Below are positions 1 through 5,224 of a stretch of 5,224 bases of DNA, piece after piece. The DNA is from CAZSGN01 sp964606415. GTDB taxonomy: Bacteria > Bacteroidota > Bacteroidia > Bacteroidales > JBBRXJ01. The notes beneath the pieces are model-generated. The model saw nothing but the letters and a program-made list of their open reading frames with translations, was not told the origin of the DNA and searched no databases. Each line of letters opens with the position of its first letter. Position 1 is the first letter of the stretch. The translations under genes and the position numbers were made by a program. The DNA is taken from assembly GCA_964606415.1 (NCBI GenBank), contig CAZSGN010000208.1:1-5224 (forward strand). Direction: 5' to 3'.

Positions 1-30
1 ACTGGCCACACGCACAAAAGAATTCAGGAT
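1..30 (+). repeat. Dispersed repeat copy 1, cut by the window edge
   Basis: The first bases contain TGGCCACACGCA (3-14), identical over 12 bases to a motif at 2181-2192 and differing by one base from a third at 2690-2701. Resemblance to copy 2 continues to base 28: both have AAGAA and then CAGG after the core. The repeat probably starts left of the window. It lies downstream of the ygiQ gene and is non-coding. The family is not one I can name; it looks like a degraded intergenic repeat of the sort common in Bacteroidota (inference). Confidence 0.6.
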
Positions 31-179
31 AAAAAACGAATCAATTTTAGGACATCATAAATTTTTTTATATTTTCATAAATTATTGATTCACAGCACTA
101 AGATCAGGAGTTCTGATATTTCAAAGTATAGATAAGCTGCCCTTCCAATAATGTTATATGACCCAAACTTATTTCATGG

Positions 180-211
180 AAAAAGATTGCTTCGCTTTGC
201 TCGCAAGGACG
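180..211 (-). repeat. Short GC-richer palindromic repeat, possible ygiQ terminator
   Basis: A GC-richer island in AT-rich DNA centres on TTGCTTCGCTTTGCTCGCAA (187-206), whose ends TTGC and GCAA are complementary. It resembles the 'ATTGCTTCGCTTCGCTCGCAATGACG' type of short palindromic repeat that I recall from intergenic regions of many bacteria; this is recall, not a search. On the minus strand the weak stem is followed by five T (complement of 180-184) and sits 37 bases after the ygiQ stop codon, so it could also act as a weak intrinsic terminator. The stem is short and interrupted, so the terminator role is uncertain. The rest of 31-242 is AT-rich with no gene; a 5-bp stem at 103-117 is too small to call. 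Confidence 0.4.
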
Positions 212-242
212 CTGTTCAGAAGGTTTTACACAGGGAGCAAAA

Positions 243-2069
243 CTATTCAAACAGCCTCTTGATCAGATCAAAGCGTTGAATCTGTTTAAGTCGGCGGATG
301 ATTTTTGCTTTATTCTCTTTTTTATACCAGAAGAAAAATAAATTTTGGTTTTTCCTCTCCTGATCTGTTCTTGCAGAAAAAACAGGTTCGAGGGTATAAG
401 GATTATATCCTGAATAATACATGACTGTGGCCAAAGTCATTGGCGAAGGAGTGAAGTTTTGCACCTGTTGAAGCCGGAAGCCATCCTCCTTTGTTTCAGC
501 TGCCAGTTCTGCCATGTGTTCCTCCTTACTAGCAGGATGACTGGATATAAAATATGGTACTAATTGCTGTTTGAGATTTTCCTTTTCATTAACCTCCTCA
601 AATTTACGCTTGAAAGCCCTAAACAAATCATAAGAAGGCTTCCTCATTATCTTAAGCACCTTTGGAGATGTATGCTCCGGAGCCACTTTTAACCGCCCGG
701 AAACATGATTAGATAATACCTGGTTAAAATAAGTTTCTTTATCATCTCCTAAAAACGCACCTTTTTCATTCATCAACAAATCATAGCGGATACCACTTCC
801 AAGAAAAACTCTTTTTACACCAGGGTCGTTTTCAACAGCCCTGTATAATTGAACCATTTTTGAATGATCGGTATTCAGGTTATTGCAAAGAGCCGGATAT
901 AAACAAGAAGCCCGCTTACATTTCCGGCAAACAGTCATATCCTTTCCACTCAATCCATACATATTAGCAGAAGGCCCCCCAATATCCGAAATATTACCTT
1001 TAAAATCAGGCATCCCTATAATAGCGTTAACCTCTTTCATGATCGACTCACGAGAACGGCTTGCAATAAATTTACCCTGATGAGCAGCAATGGTACAAAA
1101 ACTACATGCCCCGAAACACCCCCTGTGGCTGTTTATCGAATGCCGGATCATTTGATAAGCAGGAATGTCACCCTTCTTATCATACTTAGGATGAGGCAAG
1201 CGGGTATAGGGAAGATCAAAGCTCTGATCCAACATTTGGCTATCCATGACAGGAAAAGCCGGATTAACAATAATCATTTTATCTCCGACTTCCTGTATAA
1301 TGTATTTGCCTGATTCATAATTTGATTCCTGCTCAATAATGGCAAAATTTTGTGCAAACTTCTTTTTATTCTTCACACAAAGCTCATGGGCATGCAACTT
1401 AATGATATCCCCCTCAAAATCGAATTCATAATGTTCATCCTTGCCAGCCATCAAAACCGTTTGAGGGATATTTTTCAACTGATCAAAAGGAATCTCCTTA
1501 TCCAGAAGATCAACCAGCATTTTTAAGGGCTGCTCTCCCATGCCATAAATCAACATATCAGCATTACATTGGTAAAGAATACCCGGCAACAATTCATTTT
1601 TCCAAAAATCATAATGCGTAAACCGCCTGAGGGAAGCCTCTACCCCTCCAATAACAACAGGCACATCAGGGAAAATATCTTTTAATATATTCGTATAGAC
1701 AACAGTAGCATAATCGGGCCTGAATCCACTTTTGCCTCCAGGAGAATAGGCGTCATCAGAGCGAAGTCGGCGGTTAGCAGTATAATGATTGACCATACTA
1801 TCCATACAGCCTGACGTGACACCAAAAAAAAGCCTTGGCGGACCAAATTTTTTAAAATCACGAAGATCATCCTGCCAATTGGGTTGAGGGACAATCGCTA
1901 CACGGAGCCCCATGCTTTCGAGCAACCGTCCCGTAACCGCAGGCCCAAAAGAAGGATGGTCCACATAGGCATCCCCGGAGAACAGCACGACATCAGGCCT
2001 GTCCCAGCCCAAGCTCTTCATCTCTTTAACCGTCGTTGGTAACCAATCAGTGATACTTCTCCGGGTCAT
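243..2069 (-). CDS. ygiQ: YgiQ family (UPF0313) radical SAM protein
   Basis: Complete 608-residue protein of the YgiQ/UPF0313 radical SAM family. Members are predicted cytosolic iron-sulfur enzymes that cleave S-adenosylmethionine to a 5'-deoxyadenosyl radical; the reaction and substrate are unknown. Visible features in order: an N-terminal family domain (about 1-290) with SGDAYVDHPSFGPAV (31-45), SGCMDSMVNHYTANRR (86-101) and GGVEASLRRF (141-150); the radical SAM CxxxCxxC motif at Cys318, Cys322 and Cys325 (GCFGACSFC); DIGGPSANMYG (362-372); a second cysteine cluster at 381, 384, 389 and 395; and LKVAPEHT (460-467). The C-terminus, ending near DLIKRLF, looks intact. It is shorter than E. coli YgiQ (about 740 residues), which has a longer tail, but fits my recollection of Bacteroidota homologues. 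The ATG start precedes the conserved N-terminus directly. The upstream bases are AT-rich without a Shine-Dalgarno sequence, as is usual in Bacteroidota. It appears monocistronic here. Family assignment is firm; function is unknown. Confidence 0.96.
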   Translation of the reverse strand: MTRRSITDWLPTTVKEMKSLGWDRPDVVLFSGDAYVDHPSFGPAVTGRLLESMGLRVAIVPQPNWQDDLRDFKKFGPPRLFFGVTSGCMDSMVNHYTANRRLRSDDAYSPGGKSGFRPDYATVVYTNILKDIFPDVPVVIGGVEASLRRFTHYDFWKNELLPGILYQCNADMLIYGMGEQPLKMLVDLLDKEIPFDQLKNIPQTVLMAGKDEHYEFDFEGDIIKLHAHELCVKNKKKFAQNFAIIEQESNYESGKYIIQEVGDKMIIVNPAFPVMDSQMLDQSFDLPYTRLPHPKYDKKGDIPAYQMIRHSINSHRGCFGACSFCTIAAHQGKFIASRSRESIMKEVNAIIGMPDFKGNISDIGGPSANMYGLSGKDMTVCRKCKRASCLYPALCNNLNTDHSKMVQLYRAVENDPGVKRVFLGSGIRYDLLMNEKGAFLGDDKETYFNQVLSNHVSGRLKVAPEHTSPKVLKIMRKPSYDLFRAFKRKFEEVNEKENLKQQLVPYFISSHPASKEEHMAELAAETKEDGFRLQQVQNFTPSPMTLATVMYYSGYNPYTLEPVFSARTDQERKNQNLFFFWYKKENKAKIIRRLKQIQRFDLIKRLFE

Positions 2070-2164
2070 AAATAAACTTTTAGATCAGGTATTTATCAAA
2101 TATTATTCAATATTACCCTGAAATTCGATTAAAAAAATGATCCACGTAAATAACTAACTGAAGT

Positions 2165-2204
2165 TTTCCGCAAAATTCATTGGCCACACGCAAAGAAATC
2201 CAGG
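2165..2204 (+). repeat. Dispersed repeat copy 2
   Basis: The core TGGCCACACGCA (2181-2192) matches copy 1 exactly. To its left, TTTCC followed by an AATTCA block (2165-2179) matches the left flank of copy 3 with small gaps. To its right, AAGAA and CAGG (2193-2204) match copy 1. This copy therefore links the other two, showing that they belong to one family about 40 bases long. It lies roughly 95 bases upstream of the ygiQ start codon, on the opposite side of that gene from copy 1 and in the same orientation. Confidence 0.6.
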
Positions 2205-2380
2205 TCTAACAATAACCTTCAATCCTAACAGATCAAAACAAGTGTCATGCTTCTAACTTAGCCATTGTATATTACTCAAGTTTCGCAATAACTTATAAAA
2301 AACTAATTATTAAAACTTTGCATATTAAAGCACAGAGCTAAGTTATTGGTTTAATTATAATTAAAAATTCCATTTTTATG

Positions 2381-2397
2381 AAAAATATTCGTGAATT
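2381..2397 (+). repeat. 17-base direct repeat, left copy
   Basis: AAAAATATTCGTGAATT here matches AAAAATACTCGTGAATT at 2625-2641 with one difference in 17, in the same orientation and 244 bases apart. The TCGTGAATT part is more complex than the surrounding AT tracts, which makes pure chance less likely. The right copy is embedded in the composite repeat element, so this left copy may be a fragment of another, decayed unit. Confidence 0.5.
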
Positions 2398-2555
2398 GTA
2401 TCTGTTTTATATTTATATTCTTCAATTGTCAGATATAGCTCGCCATGATTATAAAAACCAGTTTTACAACATACCACAACTCCAAAATAACCATCAAAAT
2501 ATTTATGTCAAAAATATTATCATGGCTTGGTTCATCCTGAAAAACTTGATTCAAC

Positions 2556-2577
2556 TATAGGCTTTAAGGCGCCTATA
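2556..2577. repeat. Small hairpin inside the composite element
   Basis: TATAGGC (2556-2562) is the exact reverse complement of GCCTATA (2571-2577), with an 8-base loop. No T-tract follows on either strand, so it is not a standard intrinsic terminator. It sits just left of the longer A/T hairpin and probably belongs to the same repeat unit. Confidence 0.45.
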
Positions 2578-2582
2578 AACTT

Positions 2583-2620
2583 GTTCATTTTTTTTGTCAT
2601 TCGTAACAAAAAAAACGAAC
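2583..2620 (-). repeat. Long T-tract/A-tract hairpin
   Basis: The arms 2583-2597 (GTTCA, eight T, GT) and 2606-2620 (AC, eight A, CGAAC) pair over 14 of 15 positions around an 8-base loop. The single exception, A2587 against C2616, is a mismatch on the plus strand but becomes a G-U pair in RNA made from the minus strand, so the fold is best as minus-strand RNA. Leftward transcription is also the direction of both genes. Hairpins of this T-run/A-run form, with GTTC/GAAC ends, are to my recollection frequent between genes in Bacteroidota. Confidence 0.6.
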
Positions 2621-2624
2621 CAAA

Positions 2625-2641
2625 AAAAATACTCGTGAATT
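2625..2641 (+). repeat. 17-base direct repeat, right copy
   Basis: AAAAATACTCGTGAATT, one base different from the copy at 2381-2397. It directly follows the A/T hairpin and precedes the AGCCATGGCT palindrome, so it is an internal part of the composite element. Confidence 0.5.
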
Positions 2642-2671
2642 ATGGCATCCACACAAGCCATGGCTACGCCC

Positions 2672-2710
2672 TTTCCTTCCCAAATTCACTGGCCACACAC
2701 ACAAGAAAAT
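2672..2710 (+). repeat. Dispersed repeat copy 3
   Basis: TGGCCACACACA (2690-2701) differs from copies 1 and 2 at one base. Its left flank, TTTCC through AAATTCA (2672-2688), matches copy 2. On the right the similarity fades after ACAAGAAAAT. It forms the right end of the composite element, which suggests that copies 1 and 2 are remnants of longer units of the same kind. Confidence 0.6.
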
Positions 2711-2763
2711 TAAAAATCAATCTTAATTAATTTACTGCGAATCTTTAGCATATTAGAATCTAT

Positions 2764-2811
2764 ATTTTGATTTTAGGGGGCTTCTATAAAAGAAGTCCCT
2801 AAAGTCAAAAT
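2764..2811. terminator. 48-base near-perfect hairpin downstream of the glycosidase gene, possible terminator
   Basis: The left arm 2764-2785 pairs with the right arm 2791-2811 almost completely: an A/T-rich outer stem (ATTTTGA against TCAAAAT), a GGG/CCC centre and CTTCT against AGAAG, around the loop ATAAA. The only flaws are two G-U type pairs (2771 with 2804, 2780 with 2796) and one bulged G. It begins 75 bases past the glycosidase stop codon, the usual place for a terminator or a 3'-end stabilising hairpin. However, neither strand has a T-run after the stem; the base of the stem itself is A/T-rich instead. The G-U pairs form only in plus-strand RNA, while the gene is on the minus strand. 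The structure is clear; its role is not. Confidence 0.45.
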
Positions 2812-2886
2812 AATTACCTCTTAAATATGCAAGTAAAAAATATATGTACCTAATAACTAAGTTCAGTGTATATATATCCGCTACTA

Positions 2887-5208
2887 CTATTTCTTCTCAA
2901 CCCTGATCCATGAAGCTGAATGAGCAGGGACAGTTAATGAAAATCGATTATTTGTTACAGTAACTTCTTTATCTTCGATCAGATCATAAGCTATTGAATA
3001 ATCAATAACCCCGGAAGAAACTGTTAACTCATCTTCTTCTCCATCATTCAGAAAAAAGTAATGATCAGCATCCGGGGCTGCCCGCCGGAAAACCATTGTA
3101 TTGTCATCATCTTCCACTTCAAAAGGAGGTCTGATGTCTCCCAGTGAATAATAACTCAATATCTTTTCCATTTGCTCACAACCAGGCTTAAAAACAGATC
3201 TTGACATTTCAAAATTAAAAGTCAATACTTCGCCTTGACCAAATTTGTTTTTCACAACAGCCGGAGTCCCATCATCCATTGTTTCCATCACTTCACCCCC
3301 GGTAATATTGATGTCTCCAAAATAAGAATCAAGTTCTTTACCTTTAAATGATTTAGGCTGATTGCCCGTATGATATAGATCTTTTGTCTGAAAGCCAAAT
3401 AACTGTTCAAAATCAGATCCCTTACGCTGTTTGTTCAACCTGCCAAAATTATCAATAAATAAAACGGGCATATCAGTAACCAACCGGCCACCAGCTTCCA
3501 CATACTGCTTTAGTTGCTGGACTGTTTCATCACTTAAAGCAAGCACAAAAGGAAGATAAATAACCGGATACCGTTGCGCCAAGCCAGCGGATAAATCCCT
3601 CTCGGTCACATTTTCATAAGGGATCTGGTTATTCATCAAAGCCCTTGCCACCCCAATGCGTCCCTCGGAATGGTACTGACGAATTTTAGCATCCCATTTT
3701 GTTTCATAAACAGCAGTATTAAGGTCATATCCCCCAAGAGAAATCCGTCCCAGCATTGCTTCATTTTCCCAGCTATACAATACACCAACTGTCGGTTCAT
3801 CAAGAGACTCCCATAATTCAAAACGCTGATCCTGTAAGACAGAAGAAATTTTCCCTGCCACAACAGCACGTTCTGCAGGATTGCCCTGCACATCACAAAG
3901 TGCATATTCACCTGTCTCCCAACCTTCACCACGGGAATTCCACATCCAAAAACCAATGCCTTTTAACCCCGCGGCAACATAAGAAATCATCAATTGTTTC
4001 ATCAAATCACCATCAACCGTTGTTGGATGATATCCACTATGCCAGGTAGGGCCACCAGTTGACTCCCACGTTGCAGACCATCCGCCTTTAAACATATCTG
4101 CGACCGTGCGTGCCTGCATATAAACAGGCTTTGTCAACTCATTATCCACAAGGAAAAAATGGTGAGTAAGATGAATTGAAGCATAAAAAGAACCACCTGT
4201 TGAAGCAGCTTTAGCCTGGCCTTCCAGATCCCAGGTATTCATCGCCTGGTTTTCAAAAAGTTGATGTCCACCAGTTCGTTCCGGCTCATCCGGATCCCAC
4301 TTGGTATAAAGGTCCATTGATTTTTGATAATGATCCACAATTAATTCTGACTGGAATTTCATCGCATCACGATACCTTCTAAAGTCCCATGATTTTTGAC
4401 CCTGTCCACGACCATAATTATCAAAGCCTTCACCTTTTAATAACATAGCTGCCTGCTGATGAGAATCAAAATTATCTTCAGCAGCAAAACCAATATTCCA
4501 TGCTTTCTTCAAGTCATCCAATGAAGGATACGTATTTTCTAACCAATTGGCAAAATGGGGAATTAAGCGCTGTGGCATCCAGGGATTATTCCGTCCCGGC
4601 TCCCCCATTCCTTCAGGTTTCTCAGGTTTCTCATCCATCTTTACAATCCTTTCCCTCATTATTTCAGTCTGATATTCGATCATTGCCGGATGTTCCTGAA
4701 TAGCTTTCATATTTTCCTCATTCACTTTCATGTCAATCGCTAAACGATCTACAAGCTCCTGGGTAATTTTCTCCCAGCCTCCTTTCCCATAATACCATGG
4801 AGAGATGCCTTCATCCAAAGCGGCATTAAACACCTTTTCTGTAAAATCACCGGGGTTGTATGGTGCTTTTAGCTGAACCTGTTTCAGTGCCGTAAATCCC
4901 AACTTATTGATAGTCCGGAATTCAGATACAGCACTATCTAAATTATCCCCACGTTGCTGATAGTAAACCACACCCACCGGAAAAGGTTTTACATTTCTTA
5001 ATTTTTCCTGCATAGAGCTGTTATTCAATGCCCAATATTTCTCAGTTAAATAAGGATCATCGCCCTCTCTGGCCTGCGTGCCTTTAATCATGTATTCCTC
5101 GTCCTGGCCAGTTTTATCCGTTTGACAAGCATAAACAAACAAAACAGCAAGACAAATTAAAATAGTCCATCGGCTTTTTTTAATTAATTGACTTATATTC
5201 TTTCTCAT
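2887..5208 (-). CDS. GH42-like beta-galactosidase-family lipoprotein
   Basis: Complete 773-residue secreted glycoside hydrolase candidate. Residues 1-27 form a lipoprotein signal: basic KKSR, a hydrophobic stretch from Trp14, then VYAC with the lipid-anchor Cys28. DEE at 36-38 may favour export to the outer surface (weak inference). Residues about 75-460 resemble a GH42 TIM barrel: ISPWYYGKGGW (135-145), WLENTYPSLDDLKKAW (222-237) aligned to the WL-x-x-x-YG-x-x-x-x-LN-x-AW stretch, and TWESTGG (380-386), where Glu382 is the likely nucleophile. Then come WMWNSRGEGWETGEYAL (421-437), a trimerization-type domain (about 470-690) with YPVIYLPFVLALSDETVQQL (547-566) and YVEAGGRLV (569-577), and a C-terminal beta-sandwich (about 700-773). 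GH42 enzymes usually remove beta-galactosyl residues; the actual substrate cannot be read here. The Asn-Glu acid/base pair is not found where expected (Ile183-Met184 instead). A charged insert, EKPEKPEG (193-200), lies where GH42 often has a cysteine loop. The start is chosen because the signal peptide begins directly at this ATG; only 16 AT-rich bases remain upstream, so the promoter is unseen. Confidence 0.85.
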   Translation of the reverse strand: MRKNISQLIKKSRWTILICLAVLFVYACQTDKTGQDEEYMIKGTQAREGDDPYLTEKYWALNNSSMQEKLRNVKPFPVGVVYYQQRGDNLDSAVSEFRTINKLGFTALKQVQLKAPYNPGDFTEKVFNAALDEGISPWYYGKGGWEKITQELVDRLAIDMKVNEENMKAIQEHPAMIEYQTEIMRERIVKMDEKPEKPEGMGEPGRNNPWMPQRLIPHFANWLENTYPSLDDLKKAWNIGFAAEDNFDSHQQAAMLLKGEGFDNYGRGQGQKSWDFRRYRDAMKFQSELIVDHYQKSMDLYTKWDPDEPERTGGHQLFENQAMNTWDLEGQAKAASTGGSFYASIHLTHHFFLVDNELTKPVYMQARTVADMFKGGWSATWESTGGPTWHSGYHPTTVDGDLMKQLMISYVAAGLKGIGFWMWNSRGEGWETGEYALCDVQGNPAERAVVAGKISSVLQDQRFELWESLDEPTVGVLYSWENEAMLGRISLGGYDLNTAVYETKWDAKIRQYHSEGRIGVARALMNNQIPYENVTERDLSAGLAQRYPVIYLPFVLALSDETVQQLKQYVEAGGRLVTDMPVLFIDNFGRLNKQRKGSDFEQLFGFQTKDLYHTGNQPKSFKGKELDSYFGDINITGGEVMETMDDGTPAVVKNKFGQGEVLTFNFEMSRSVFKPGCEQMEKILSYYSLGDIRPPFEVEDDDNTMVFRRAAPDADHYFFLNDGEEDELTVSSGVIDYSIAYDLIEDKEVTVTNNRFSLTVPAHSASWIRVEKK

Positions 5209-5224
5209 AACTATTTGATTTTTT

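Larger units (their letters stand above)
2521..2710 (+). repeat. Composite intergenic repeat element
   Basis: This block gathers several structured motifs: CATGGCTTG at 2521-2529 with its exact inverted copy CAAGCCATG at 2654-2662; two hairpins between them (2556-2577 and 2583-2620); the 17-base direct repeat at 2625-2641; a 10-base palindrome AGCCATGGCT (2656-2665); and TGGCCACACACA (2690-2701) of the dispersed family. No transposase or other protein is encoded, so if mobile it would need help from elsewhere. It may be a non-autonomous palindromic element or a Bacteroidota intergenic repeat. The boundaries are my estimate from the outermost motifs. Confidence 0.45.
2070..2886. other. Intergenic region of 817 bases, repeat-rich, no convincing gene
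   Basis: This gap separates the start of ygiQ from the end of the glycosidase gene. It is strongly AT-rich and contains short direct and inverted repeats listed as separate entries. Open frames at 2378-2560 and 2527-2730 on the plus strand are low-complexity, are rich in Ile, Asn, Lys and Phe, and run straight through repeat motifs and a hairpin, so I do not call them genes. Bases 2205-2370 hold nothing I recognise apart from a 9-bp inverted repeat, TAACTTAGC (2254-2262) against GCTAAGTTA (2337-2345), which could be chance. The ygiQ promoter should lie in the left part of this gap, but no full Bacteroidota consensus (TTG then TAnnTTTG) is visible. Confidence 0.7.

Noticed and set aside
56..83. 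Direct repeat CATAAATT at 56-63 and 76-83
   Set aside because: Eight A/T-rich bases in an A/T-rich stretch are expected by chance.
883..1313. Two plus-strand open frames of 65 and 77 codons opposite ygiQ
   Set aside because: They are antisense to the conserved radical SAM region of ygiQ and resemble nothing; they are by-products of the real coding frame.
2087..2094. AATATTTG on the minus strand, 17 bases before the ygiQ ATG, as a -7 promoter box
   Set aside because: It differs by one base from TAnnTTTG, and no TTG element lies at the needed distance upstream; such matches are frequent in AT-rich DNA.
2254..2345. 9-bp inverted repeat TAACTTAGC / GCTAAGTTA with a 74-base spacer
   Set aside because: Short, far apart and in AT-rich DNA; no further pairing between the arms supports an RNA fold.
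2378..2560. Plus-strand open frame of 60 codons starting with ATG
   Set aside because: Low-complexity Ile/Asn/Tyr/Lys-rich translation with no recognisable domain; its first codons overlap a 17-base repeat. An AAACTTTG at 2313-2320 only partly fits the Bacteroidota -7 box and lacks a TTG upstream at the right distance.
2527..2730. Plus-strand open frame of 67 codons
   Set aside because: It is simply the translation of the composite repeat, passing through both arms of the A/T hairpin and the TGGCCACACACA motif.
3636..4049. Overlapping open frames on both strands inside the glycosidase gene
   Set aside because: They lie within the well-supported GH42-like frame and show no domain or signal of their own; the same holds for the frame at 4500-4703.

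Overview
The window reads as a chromosomal segment from a member of the Bacteroidota. This is inferred from an AT-rich background, the absence of Shine-Dalgarno sequences before either start codon, a Bacteroidota-style YgiQ sequence, and a lipoprotein glycosidase of the kind common in polysaccharide-degrading Bacteroidota. Nothing in the window fixes the genus.

Layout: two full-length genes, both on the minus strand, separated by about 0.8 kb of AT-rich non-coding DNA. The left gene (243-2069) encodes a complete YgiQ/UPF0313-family radical SAM protein of unknown reaction. The right gene (2887-5208) encodes a 773-residue lipoprotein with the architecture of a GH42-type beta-galactosidase: a TIM barrel, a trimerization domain and a C-terminal beta-sandwich. 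Its start lies only 16 bases from the right edge, so its promoter and any upstream partner, such as a polysaccharide utilization locus, are out of view.

Non-coding part: the gap between the genes and the 242 bases left of ygiQ hold no convincing gene but are rich in repeats. A short motif, TGGCCACACRCA, occurs three times in the same orientation (bases 3, 2181 and 2690), and two of the copies bracket ygiQ. The third copy ends a composite element (about 2521-2710) with two hairpins and a long-range inverted repeat. A 17-base motif from that element recurs at 2381. A separate 48-base hairpin (2764-2811) lies downstream of the glycosidase gene.

The two genes show no obvious functional link; the gap and hairpins suggest separate transcription units. 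The most notable points are the apparent loss of the canonical Asn-Glu acid/base pair in the GH42-like enzyme and the dispersed repeat family. I found no evidence for a new multi-gene system.
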